Source: Flammula alnicola
Taxonomy: Eukaryota; Basidiomycota; Agaricomycetes; Agaricales; Strophariaceae
Length of the DNA: 64,000 nt
Assembly: GCA_015499995.1 (NCBI GenBank)
Contig: JADNRV010000018.1
Coordinates: 310,001-374,000, forward strand
Direction: 5' to 3'
This document shows, in pieces, positions 1 through 11,122 of this stretch. The position numbers were made by a program, and so were the translations under genes. Position 1 is the stretch's first letter; every line of letters starts with the position of its first letter. A model generated the notes under the pieces. It had not been told where the DNA came from. It saw nothing but the letters and a program-made list of their open reading frames with translations, and did not search any database.

Positions 1-646
1 ACTAGTCCATAATAATATGAGTCTCTGGCAATCGGTCGCCTTGAATCAATTGGAACTTACTTGCTGTTCCAAGCACCATGATGACAGGGAGTGCAACTAC
101 ATAGTAGTTCTTATTCCACACCATGAAACAGCGCCAGACAATAATCATGTCACCGAGCACAATCTGTGTAAGTCTTGTCAGTAATAGAGGATATCTAGCT
201 GCTCGAGGTGCTCACCAGAGAAACATATAGCATATCCTTAGAACGATTAAGTGGGGTCGCGATATTTGCAAGGTATAGGATGGCTCCTCCGTCATCGTTG
301 ACGTGGACGACGAACGCCTGGATGAGTCGGTCCAAGACAAGAGATATGTGTGAAGTCGCCAGGACATACCTGCTCTCAGAACTGGTTATATCTTTGTGCA
401 CGGGATGGGCTATGAGGAACTTACATGAGGAGGAGTGCAGCAACCGGAAAATAATTTCGAACAACTTCCCGACGATTCGAGAGGGATAAAATCCAAATTA
501 TTATCACGACAGTAAAGGCGCCTAGTGGACCATTTTAGTATTAGCGCTTGTAGTAGGAGACATTCATTCTACATACCCCAAAACGCCGAGGCCAACCAGC
601 CGCCAATGAGGTACGCTTTGTCAATTGGGAAATTCGGTAATGCCAT
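1..646 (-). CDS. Seven-helix-type fungal membrane protein, 3' end outside the window
   Basis: The first four exons were read on the minus strand: 577-646, 425-521, 216-369 and 61-163, joined by GT-AG introns of 52-55 bases; a further exon probably follows after the donor at 60. The protein starts MALPNFPIDKAYLIGGWLAS and has hydrophobic helices, then motifs such as VLATSHISLVLDRLIQAFVV and LGDMIIVWRCFMVWNKNYYV. This pattern (an N-terminal helix, an SH..L..DRLIQ.F loop, then LGD..IVWR...VW) is familiar to me from a large uncharacterised Agaricomycete membrane family related to the DUF6533/DUF6534 proteins. No function is known for these. The C-terminal helices and stop lie to the left of position 1. 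The ATG choice fits the family N-terminus. A short 36-base intron (25-60) leading into a last fragment 1-24 is possible but uncertain. Confidence 0.72.
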
Positions 647-2453
647 GACGGGGAAGTGAAACTGAATTCACTGTTATAGTTGAAGTCAAGGAAAAGCGGC
701 ACAGCAAAGCTCGCGGAGGTGCTGACTTAAGTATGGCCTCATTGCCGTGTTGACCCTGCTATCACTGCTACTCTAACATTGATGCATGATGTTTCATTAC
801 TTGGTATATAAACATCACAATACACTGAGTTTGACATGTTATTGACGGAGCAGGATACTTACTATGGACGTAGGGAGCGTTTCAGAAGCCCTCTCAATCG
901 CCGTTTCATCAGGCGCCCAGCGCCGAGATGGTCGAGAACCCGAGGGGTAGCTTAATCGATATCTTGGTCAAGGGCTATTCTCAATGGGGTTTCACTGACG
1001 CTTCTCGTCTTTAAAAGATGATCAAAATGTGGCGGAGGGCTGAGAATGCAGTCGCTTCTCCAGTATATTGTCCAACATAGCCAACGCGGAGATCGGACTC
1101 TTGGATGCTGTGTATACTCATAAATGCATTCCACATCGGCCCCAAATTCAGCCGACAAGGATGGATGAAAAGGTCAGGACAACAACGGCGATGTCTACGG
1201 AAGAAATGAGGTCGTCTGACCATGGACGAGTCACTCTCCCTTTATCTCCCGTCCGAAACTTATTCTCTATGACATGATATCTTCTTCTATTCTTTCAAAC
1301 AAGATAATAGAGATACGCTCGATGCCTAGATTTGCATTCCTGCTATGGTACATACAAAATGCGGATTATCATGGGGTAATGTGGAGAAATATTTATTCAT
1401 GGAATATATACTGTAGTACTCGAGGACATTGTGGCATCCCGCCATATGTCTCTTGTCAGCAGATGGAAACCACATGTAGCTAGACAAATTTAGACCTACT
1501 GCCCTTTCCGCTCTATCAATCAAATTTGGCCACGGCGAACAAACGAAAAATGAAGTCAGAATCCCTGGCGATAGATTGCTTCCTGAATAGCTGAACGGCA
1601 GCGACGACTTGAAGGATTATACACTTTTTGAGGAGATTCCATGGGGTGGATATTGTCAGATCGTCAGATCCGTATCAAAGGAGTACCTATAACAATCGAT
1701 GTCAGAGGCTCTGTTCTCAATGGAGACTCGGAAACTTCTCGTCTTCAAGTGGCTTCGAAAATGATGGGCTCATGCCTTGTAGGTCCACACTAGATCCATC
1801 TTGATATCACTAGTACTTACGGATGTTGGCGTCTATTTTTACTTCGAAGTTCGCACACATGTTGACAATATTCCAAGATGGCTTTGAGTAAAACCAACGA
1901 GTATATTTCCAGACCAATTTTACATGACATCAGCAATAAACGGAATCGGTGAACCATTGCGCGAGCTCGACATTGGTTCGATGATTACTCCCACACTACG
2001 AGTAGCTGTCAGTCCGGCGCCAATTGCAACATCGTGGGAATCAGTCGGAAAAAGCCGTCGCACACAGCGCGTTTTGTGCGACGCGTCACGCACCATTCTT
2101 GGGCTCTATCATCCTTAGACCACTGTACCTTCTCTGAATGACTTCGGCAACCGCGGAGTCCGAAGGCAAAACATCCAAGCCCTCCTTCAAGAAGCCAGAT
2201 GGATGTCGTCTTAAGTTGTTCTTGCGTAAGTATGTATTAGACTCTGCCCGATTTCTCCACCGTTGAACGCGGATATCATTCACCCTCCAGACCGTCTCGT
2301 CTATTCATATCTCTTTCAAAATAGATGGCGAGGGTCCCTTTCTGGGCGTGTACAAAGCGTGCATAACAGGTGTATCGTACCCGTGGGGTTTCTTATTCCA
2401 CTTAACGTTAGTCGACTACAACGCAAGACGCAAGACACTCCTAGCAAGCGGCA
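647..2453. other. Intergenic stretch, no gene recognised
   Basis: About 1.8 kb without a recognisable gene. It contains the upstream region of the minus-strand membrane gene and of the plus-strand dehydrogenase. Short open frames exist near 952-1223 and 1326-1523 on the minus strand, but their predicted peptides match no family I know and show no coherent exon chain. Confidence 0.5.
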
Positions 2454-3834
2454 ATGGGTCAAGCATGGTCTCAAACCTTTCCTCCTGCAGCGAAATACCA
2501 CGTTGAAGACGTCCCTGACCTGTCAGGAAAGGTGATGATAGTGACGGGTAAGCGTAATGCATTCAACTGTCGCCCAGCGTTCCTTTCTGTAACCGTCACT
2601 CACCAACTTCTCTACTTCAGGTGGCAACTCAGGAATCGGAAAGGAGATCGTCCGAGCTTTACTCACACATAATGCCAAAGTCTATTTAGCTGCACGAAAT
2701 CCGGACAAAGGCAAAGCTGCAATTGAGGAACTGAAGAAGGATACCGGTAAAGAGGCGCTCTACTTGAAACTCGACCTTGCCAGCTTGAACAGCGTCCGAA
2801 ATGCGGCGGAGGAATTTCTTAGCAAGGAAAACCAACTGAACGCATTGTTCAATAATGGGTAGGTGTATATCGCACGACGATTCCTACAGCGTTACCGATT
2901 GGTTCATAGGGGAGTGATGTTTTTAACCTCTACCGCTCACGCACTGGATGTTACGGAAGATGGCTACGATATTCAATGGGGTACAAATGCCCTCGGTGTG
3001 TTCCTTCGTTGCTCCAACTACTGTCCAGCTCACGAACTTCCTATCGGGTATCGACAGGTCCTTTTTACTTCACCAAGCTGCTCGTGCCCGCGTTGCTCGA
3101 GGCCGCAAAGAACTCCGAAGACAACAAAGCGCGTGTCACGTTTGCTGCATCTATTGTCCAAACGAAAAGCATCAAATGGGACACATTGACCGACACTCCC
3201 GCCCGAAAGAAAATGTGTGCAGATCAGCGCTACGGACAAGCCAAATTCGTATGTCGTGTTTATCGATGTCAAAAGCGACATGTATTAACCGAAACCGCTG
3301 TTTTATTAAGGCTAATGTAGTACTCTCCCGCGAATTTGCACGAAGGTACGGCGACAAGGGCCTCGTGTTTACTTCAATGGACCCTGGTGAGTTTCCCTAC
3401 GTTGTTTCATTTGCTGTGAATGATCTAATCATCGAATTATCAAACCACAGGTGGAATTAAAACAGACCTCCAGCGACACATGCCCGGCCTCATGCGCTCC
3501 ATGCTCGTATGTCTCAAATCCGAAAACCGTCACTATGATCAGCAGATTTAATTGACTTTTCGAATCAGAATCTGATGCTTCATCCACCTGTCATGGGAGC
3601 TCTCACACATCTGTGGGCAGCCACGTCGCCTGAAGCTGTCGATATCAACGGAAAGGTGTGTTCGACGGCCTGTGTTGAGAGCCTGTTATATTTCTAACCT
3701 CTATTCGTTGAAATCGAAAGTTTCTTATACCCTTTGCAAGAGTTGGGGTGCCGAGTGTAGCTTCGCAAGATCCAGAGCTTGGGAAGACATTGTTTGAGCA
3801 TCTCGAAGAACAGGTGAAGAGTGCTAGTGCGTAG
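2454..3834 (+). CDS. Short-chain dehydrogenase/reductase (retinol dehydrogenase/WWOX-like)
   Basis: Eight exons (2454-2547, 2621-2858, 2910-2995, 3058-3248, 3311-3386, 3451-3506, 3569-3655, 3721-3834) give a 313-residue protein, the normal length for a classical SDR. The dinucleotide-binding TGGNSGIGKE motif spans the first intron. NNGGVM follows beta-strand 4, and the active-site region reads RYGQAKFANVVL, i.e. the YxxxK pair with Q-A between. The serine position is ASIV. It should use NAD(P)(H) to oxidise or reduce an alcohol/ketone. The N-terminus (MGQAWSQTFPP...) fits fungal members, which fixes the start. It lies directly upstream of a P450 and a sesquiterpene synthase in the same orientation, so it may act as a tailoring enzyme of a terpenoid pathway; that role is inferred from context only. 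Confidence 0.88.
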
Positions 3835-4209
3835 CTACCAGTCCAATGATCCTTCTGTTACTACTTTTATATGTACTCGTTTCTATGGAACATGGACTTT
3901 AGTCACTACTAGTAGTTTGATACCCAAGTCGAGGATTGCCTAATGTTGACTTATTATTGCGTTACTTAAGTACCCTTGAAGCGCCAAATGAGTTAAAACG
4001 GGGTTATTATTGACGGAATTGCGGCACGGCGAATTCCCTTGGAATTCCCCGCAGCAAGGGCTTACATTGCGATGTGACTTCGGCGTGACAGTCAACTTCT
4101 TCCTGGACACGCTATAAAGTATCAGCGCAATGGAACGACACATGAAGAACCAAAGTACTCAAGCTCAAGCCGCAACGCTTTCATCACTCCATCGTCTACT
4201 GACTTAGAA
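3835..4209. other. Intergenic region upstream of the P450
   Basis: About 375 bases between the dehydrogenase stop and the P450 start. No gene is seen. It must hold the dehydrogenase 3' end and the P450 promoter; GC-rich and AT-rich patches alternate but no specific site could be identified. Confidence 0.4.
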
Positions 4210-6512
4210 ATGCCTTCCGTTACATTGTTTTTCCTATCCCTCGCGGCGGCTGCGCTCGTGGCCGTGTTAATACGCTGGTATTTTACCATTACCTCCCGTT
4301 TGGTTGACATTCCTGGTCCTCCGTCCCCGAGCTACATGATTGGTCATCTTGGAGAGCTTGAGAGGGCGCCTATGGGCACGAAGATGAACGTATGGGCCAA
4401 ACGGTATGGCCAGACTTACAAGTTACGAGGGCCATTCTTGGTGAGTTAGATTTACATCTGTATCTCAGGCTCGAGCATTGTCACCGAATTCACTATCTTC
4501 AGGAACCGTGGCTGATTCTTGGAGATCCACGAGGAGCCAGCTACGTCCTTCAAGGAAAGAACTACGTTAGACCTGAGAGTGATCGTCTGATTTTGGAGAT
4601 ATTTGTCAGTCGGTGTTGTGTGTTACATCTCTATGTCTGACCTTATTTCCGTGCTAGTTTGGGCGAGGACTCTTCTGTGCCGAAGGTCAATGTCCAGCGA
4701 TAGAAACTACTGAATGTTTCTCATTCTTTTTCTCATGAAGGCGAAGAGTATCGCAAAATGAGGAAATCCCTGAACCCTGCATTTACGTATGTATACTGTC
4801 ACTTGACACGCGTGATACCTAAAGACGCATGGCAGGTTTCAGTCAATCCAAGAAGTTTCTCATGTATTTTTCGATTTGGCCTATAATGTGAGGGTTTCTC
4901 CTATTGACGTTCTCTCGGCTTGTATTTAGCTTGAGCATCACTGATTAACCAACCTATAGTTGAAACGACAATGGGAGGAAATTTTAGACGGCCAGAAAAC
5001 TGCCGTTTTCGACATCGGTCCCAATATTCATATGCTTTCGTAAGTGCTTTCGATTTCTTTCCGGCCCTCAATTTACACGTGAACGCAGGTTGGATGCCAT
5101 CAGCATGACCATGTTCATGCATAACTTGGGTGCGGGCGAAGGAACGATACCAAAATTATTGCACGATATGACAAATTCACCCACTGGGGATACCCTAACT
5201 AGTCTCCTGGAGGCATTCGCCTCTATCTTTCCCCAACTTTTGTATCTCCCCTCGCCTCTCAAAACTTACGGTAATAAGCTGCGAACTGAGTTCGGGAAGA
5301 TTGCGGAGGAGGTATGGTCTGGAAAAGAAGGTGCCGGAATGCATGCAAAGGTTCTAGACGCCCTGGGTATATTCCATTTCCCCTCAAACTCTATTCGTGA
5401 TCATTGATAACCCAGAATAGCGAAGCAAGAGGGCGCCGATGTTTCTCCTATTAGCAAAGATGAGGCGATTGCACAGGTATCTTGCTATTTCTGACCTCTC
5501 AATGGAACTTCGACTCATTCAGTTTGAATCAGATAATAGGAATCATGTTCGCTGGCTCGGAGACAACTGCCAATGTCATTGCGGTAATATTTGGTCTCTC
5601 TGGATATCTCGTATGATGGATTCTTACATTAAAGTTGTTTAAATTTAGGAATGTCTATACGAACTCTCTCGTCAACGTCCTATTCAAGACAAGTTACGAC
5701 AAGAAATCAATAGCTTCCAAGTACAGCATGGCCATTTCCCGCGATTTGAACACCTCATGACCCCAACTGTTTTCCCTTACCTTGATGCCGTCATTCGCGA
5801 GTGTCTTCGCACCAAGGCAGTCCTTCGTGAAGTTGGTCGTATGGTAAAACACATTATCCATCTCTTGAAGTTATTAGAAACTAATTATGCTTCAGGCTGT
5901 CGAAGATGACATTATTCCTTTGCAGTTTCCGGTAATGGGAACTAACCAGAAGGAGATACATGTCAAAGCAGGACAAGTGATCCAGATCCCGATTCGCGAT
6001 GGCGTTAATGCAGACGAAGCAATCTGGGGCTCGGACGTTGCTGACTTCCGCCCAGAACGGTGGATTGACGACAGCGGACTGCCGCCCTCAGTTGAATTCA
6101 TTCGCGCCCAAGGACATGTCCTAACATTCGGCGATGGGTATGTCGGCTTATTTTTTTGGCTGATGATCAACAACTCATCCGACATCGCAATGCAGTCCAA
6201 AGGCCTGCCTAGGTCGAACGTTCGGTACGTCTCATGCCGGTTATCGATCGCTGAGTGGCTTCTGAATTCATATATTAATTTAGCTATCGCTGAGATTAAA
6301 GTACGTGGAAAGCGTTTCTGTTAATGACCCTCTATTCATCAGAAGGAACTGCCTTTTAGATTGTCATTTCGGTCTTGATATCCCATTTTCAGCTGGAGGA
6401 CGAAGGGCTTCTTCTTGATTTCTACCATCTTGGAGGAAACACGATCAAGCCACTTATCAGAGGAAGAGAGGCCGAGGGCGTCAAGCTTCCCGTGAGAGTC
6501 GGGCCACTGTGA
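4210..6512 (+). CDS. Cytochrome P450 monooxygenase (first of three)
   Basis: Fourteen exons join in frame to a 519-residue protein. There is an N-terminal membrane anchor (VTLFFLSLAAAALVAVLIRW) followed by the proline hinge IPGPPSPSY. The I-helix is FAGSETTANV (residues supplied by the exon 5533-5583), the K-helix ExxR is in AVIRECLRTK, the PERF-like segment is FRPERW, and the heme loop FGDGPKACLGRTF is assembled across the intron 6138-6195, with Cys as thiolate ligand. It should hydroxylate or oxidise a hydrophobic substrate using a P450 reductase in the ER membrane. Several exons are very short (17, 28 and 29 bases). It lies between the SDR and the sesquiterpene synthase, all on the plus strand, which suggests a terpene-oxidising role. 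CYP family number not assigned. Confidence 0.9.
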
Positions 6513-7088
6513 AGCGGGCGCTATTATTGCGGATTTTCTCTCTCCGATTCTTTCTAATCACAACTAATATCGTCATGTTCAAGTTCTGGCTCCCGCTATC
6601 TGGTGGGAAATAGATTGTAGTTGCCAACCGGGCAAAGAATGGTGAGCATTCCTGTGAACGTCCGAACAACGGAATATACGCACTTTGCTACGGTATTATT
6701 TTGAGCTATTCTTGGTTCTGTTTATGGCGCCTATGGGGTTGTTCGTAAGAGCTGAGAGTGAGTGAAATCTATCTCCATTATGTCAGAAGCCGTGGCAGTG
6801 GGTCCTTGAGCGCTCTACCCTGTATCACGCATCTCTTAATCGTGTGCGTTACAACAATGTCCCTCCGATGTTGGTGTTGGATTATGATGGACCTAGGTTA
6901 GCGATTCCTTCCAGAAATCATTACATTTGTTTGACAAATTATGATAGGTACCAGAACACTTCCATCTAAGCCTGTGTATACTCGAGATATCTAAGCATAC
7001 GAGTCACCCGGAATCGCATGCGGTCATCCCAAGTTTTGCGTCATATAAACGGGATACCTTATGGCTGATTGATTGTCGTGCTTCTCAG
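6513..7088. other. Intergenic region upstream of the terpene synthase
   Basis: About 575 bases with no recognisable gene. Holds the P450 3' end and the terpene synthase promoter. Nothing else could be identified. Confidence 0.4.
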
Positions 7089-8437
7089 ATGATTGTTACT
7101 ACTATGTCGGAGAAATTTCCCCAGGTTATTTACCTTCCGGAGACTATGGCCAACTGGCCTTGGCGTCGAGCAATTAACCCCCATTACGAGGAAGTAAAGG
7201 CTGCGTCGAATGCTTGGTTTGAGAGTTTCAAGCCTTTCACTCCGCAATCACAAATTGCCTTCAATAAATGTGATTTTGGTGAGTAATCTATTCGACTTTG
7301 ATCGACATCTGGAGTGAAGACTCAAAATCAATTTTATTCTGCAACTGATAACAGCTCGACTGGCATCTCTGGCATATCCATGGGTTTCTAAAGGTGGGTC
7401 CTCCACGGCGCCATTACCGCGTACTCGCCGTATCGTCGAGTTTTGCGCTGACGTACATTGTTAGAACACCTTCGTACCGGCTGTGATTTAATGAATTTAT
7501 TCTTCGTCGTCGACGAATACACTGATGTGGAGCCTGAACCCGTGGTCCGCGCCATGGTAGACATCGTGATTGACGCCTTAAACAATCCTCATAAACCTCG
7601 ACCTGATGGCGAAATTCTTTTAGGCGTTGTTGCCCAGCAGTGGGTCAAATTATATTTTCTGTACGCCCGACGTGTAGGCTCACTTACTATTAGGTTCTGG
7701 CAATTGGCTGTCAAAACAGCCTCTCCGACCTCCCAGCGCCATATGATTGAGAGTTTCACCGCCTATCTAGAATCAGTAGTTCAACAAGCAGCCGATCGGG
7801 ATAGCGATACTTTCCGCTCCATCGACAGCTATTTTCAAAACCGCCGGCAAAACATTGGAGCACGTCCTTCCTATGTACCGATGGAATTGGATCTCCATCT
7901 GCCTGACGAAGTATTCTACCACCCGGTTATTGAAGAACTTTCTTATTATATCGCAGACTTGATAATCCTCGACAACGTAAGTTGTCCTCTAAATTAATTT
8001 AGTCGTCGTGGTTCTGACGTAGATTCAATGTAAAGGATATCGCTTCCTATAACAAGGAGCAAGCAACGGGAGATGATCGTCATAATGTTATCACAATTGC
8101 GATGCACGAATTCAACGTCGATCTCGATGGTGCTATGCAATGGGCTGCCAACTACCACGTCGAGGTCGAGACCAAATTTTTGGACGGACTGAAACGAGTG
8201 CCCTCCTGGGGTCCTGAAATTGACCAACAGCTCAAGCAATACATATATGGATTGGCAAATTGGCCTCGGTGCAATGACTGTTGGAACTTCGAGAGCGGAC
8301 GATATTTCGGCAGCAAGGGTCGCGAAATACAGAAGACGCGTCTTGTTCCTCTCCTTCCGAAGTCTGTCTGCCGTGACAATTCTCTTCGGAGGGAAAATGT
8401 TGTGGTGCCACTTGTAGATGCTTTAAGCAAGTTATAA
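7089..8437 (+). CDS. Sesquiterpene synthase, protoilludene-synthase-like clade
   Basis: Four exons (7089-7278, 7355-7393, 7465-7976, 8036-8437) give 380 residues. The N-terminus after the first methionines reads [20 protein letters not shown], which closely resembles basidiomycete delta-6-protoilludene synthases as I remember them. The aspartate-rich metal motif is DEYTD (about 7510-7525) and the NSE/DTE motif is NDIASYNKE, created across the last intron. The C-terminal RY pair (SGRYFG) that senses diphosphate is present. The enzyme should cyclise farnesyl diphosphate; the product is not determined by sequence alone, though humulyl-cation products such as protoilludene are the best guess. The start could also be the second ATG at 7104. 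Neighbouring P450s, an SDR and an MFS exporter make this the likely core of a biosynthetic cluster. Confidence 0.9.
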
Positions 8438-8717
8438 TATACTCGTAGAATATATTCCCTAGAGACTCGGAGTAGGGAGATTTAAATAAAACAGAGGTAG
8501 CGCTCGTGCCATGCGCCACACGGCGACCAACTTCAAGATAAATTCGATCATCACGTGCAACTGTGCAACTACTCGCACAATGCGCGAGCAGCAGGAAATT
8601 GTTGGAAAATTGACAGGAAAGTGCACTTGCATTTTAACTGGAACCATTGCATGCGACAAAAAAAATTGCATGGAAGCTAGAGACTAATACACATGTCTAG
8701 CGTCGTGTATACCACAC

Positions 8718-10604
8718 CTACAGCTTCCTTTGCTCCTCCGATTCATTTCCGGGAGCTTCGGACCCCTCCACCGCGTTCGGCTGTGGCTTAAAGAATATTG
8801 CGACTACGGTTGCTTGAGCCACTCCCAGGGCGACAATAAACCACATTGCCGAAGCAGTGCTCTTGTACGACGGAAATGGGTGGTCATTGCGGACTTGAAC
8901 GAATATTGTGGTGATAATGGCTACATTTATTGCACCGCCGACTTGCTGCGCCGCACTAAATATAGCGGCAGCTACGCCAACACTGTGCGAGGGGACAGAC
9001 GTAATAATTCCAACACTATATATTTGGCGATCAGACCGACTTGCAAAGTAGAGAATAGGGAATCTGACTGACTTTGAAATCATATACGCCGCCGATGAGC
9101 CCAAGGTAATGAGAACCATCGAAGGGAATACAAAGCTCCAATACCGATCTCTCGAGTCGGCAAAGACCATTAAAATTGAGAATAACCCGCTCATAGAAGT
9201 TGCAATAACCAGGGAGATGCGAGGCGGGAGCTGGAGAATGTACCGAGGAAGCAGAACACAAACAATGACCGCTGTTACACCCATGGGTAACCTATTAGCA
9301 GGAAAAAATTAGCGAGCTTAGCAGGAAATATGAAGGCTTACCCATGCAGACCAATTGTCAGAGGACTCCATTGGTACGCTGCTGGCCAGAATACACTGAA
9401 GACCAGAACTGGGCCCGTGAGGTATATCTGGGTACATAGGGAGACAAAAACGAGGACCAGAAAATTGGGGATGAACCACATTTTTGGTGGGATTAGTGCA
9501 TGGTTCTCATTAAGACGTGTTTGATAGAAGAAGAAAACTACGAAGCTAAGTACGGAGATGATGAGGGGTGTTAATACTCGGGAGTTTTCCAACCAGTGGT
9601 GGCGCTTGTGAGAGGGAAAATATTAGGAGGATGATGGAACCTAGAAATGGTCTATACTGAGTCGTGTATTCAAAGGTGCAGGACAGTGTCAACCTTCTTA
9701 CCTGTCAAAATAAAAACTCCTACTATATCCATCCTTTTGTCATGCGACTTGCTACCTGTCGCGGTTCGGCTCCCAGGAATAAGCAAGATCGAAGCCGCTG
9801 ACACAGGAATAGTTATCATAGGTACAATCCAAAATGCCCAACGCCATGTTGCGAACTGCACAACAATGCCGCCAAGGACAAATCCGGCACAGAGACCAAG
9901 TGTTCCTGCGCCTGCAAAGCTAAGAAACCATGGAGAAATTAATAAAATCTGAATTGGCAAAAAGAACTTACAATGTTAAAGCTATCCACGAGACAACGGA
10001 GTGGTATACGCAGCGGTGAGCATGGAAGTCGCAGAGGGAATGGTCATGGCTGCGCCAATCCCTTGAAATGCGCGGAGCACTATGAGAGGAATAATGTTGT
10101 TTTTGATGAAACCGCCTCCAATTCCGAGAATGCCAATGAAAAGAAAGCCGGCAATAAAGATGGGTTTCGGATGGTAAATGTCGGATATGGTACCAGCCTT
10201 ATCACGGAAAACCACTGTGAGCAATCCAATATTTTTGGCGGATAATAATGGGACAGACCAGCAGTAAAAACGAGCCAAATGTTAAGCTGTACGCGGTCAT
10301 TATCCACGGAACAATGTTGGTCGACTCGTTGAAGTCAGCGCCAATCTATTCATCAACGGTTAGCAAAGCGGAACCTCTAGTTGAACTGAGAACTCACAGT
10401 ATCAAGGCATATGATCATCGAGCTAGTCATGAGTGCATCCGAAAAAAGGGCTAAGCAAAATATCGCCAGGCAGGTCGCTCTTCGAAGGTTCGACATTTTT
10501 TGAGATACAGGCTCTGCTATGTCTGTGTTGGAGCCAGAGTCTGCGGGATATGCGGGGTGTTTCTCATCGCTCGATAGTGTAGCATGAGACGGTGGGGGTT
10601 CCAT
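8718..10604 (-). CDS. MFS drug/metabolite efflux transporter, reading frame broken in three places
   Basis: The protein begins MEPPPSHATLSSDEK at 10604 (upstream GTG is not used in eukaryotes). It has many hydrophobic helices with MFS signatures, e.g. RAFQGIGAAMTIPSATSMLTAAY and FAGAGTLGLCAGFVLGGIV, consistent with a 14-helix DHA2-type proton antiporter. Exons on the minus strand are roughly 10604-10396, then two short joins, 10220-9980, 9930-9697, 9620-9345 and 9284-8718. Three single-base losses interrupt the frame: after ...YTTPLSRG near 9985 (TAG in frame), near 9600, and near 9580. Each is corrected by one extra base in a run of A or C, after which the family sequence continues (…GWKTPRVLTPLIISVL). 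It sits between the terpene synthase and a P450 and would fit as the product exporter. Either a recent pseudogene or consensus errors. Confidence 0.75.
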
Positions 10605-11122
10605 GTTCGCATTAACTTGCAGCACTTTACGGGCGAGGTATCTTTGTCTGTAACTCTGCCTGCAGAGCCTTCTGGCTCGGCTGTTGGCGAGGAAAGATCA
10701 TTCCTTCCCGAATGCCACACAAACTCGCAGTCGGGTCTAAGAAAAGAGTGACAATACCTCCGATGTGCTCGTGGCTCATCCATAACGTGATTCGTCCCTA
10801 CCTAGATCAAGCTCAACAAAGTTTAACTTTAAGTAGTCCTGATATTATTATTGGTGACATTAATCGGCTATAAGTAGTTTATCGGACGCATTTCGTTTTC
10901 AAGAAGTACAATTGGAGATCTCCGAATGATCTTGTACCACGAGCTTCTCCCGATGATCGATGATGGGCGCTATGAATAGTAAATACTCCAGTCGTACAGT
11001 AGATCGGTGCTCAGCGCTCAGCAGTGTCAGCACGAAGCATTAATGCACGATGTACGTTTGATGTATTGCTGCAACATGTTTTCGGAAGGCATTTGGAAGT
11101 GAAATAAACTAGATTCCGCGTG
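10605..11122. other. Intergenic region between MFS and second P450
   Basis: About 520 bases. No gene seen. Contains the MFS promoter region and the 3' end of the minus-strand P450. Confidence 0.4.

Noticed and set aside
952..1523. Minus-strand open frames near 952-1223 and 1326-1523
   Set aside because: Short, no recognisable family, no convincing splice chain.
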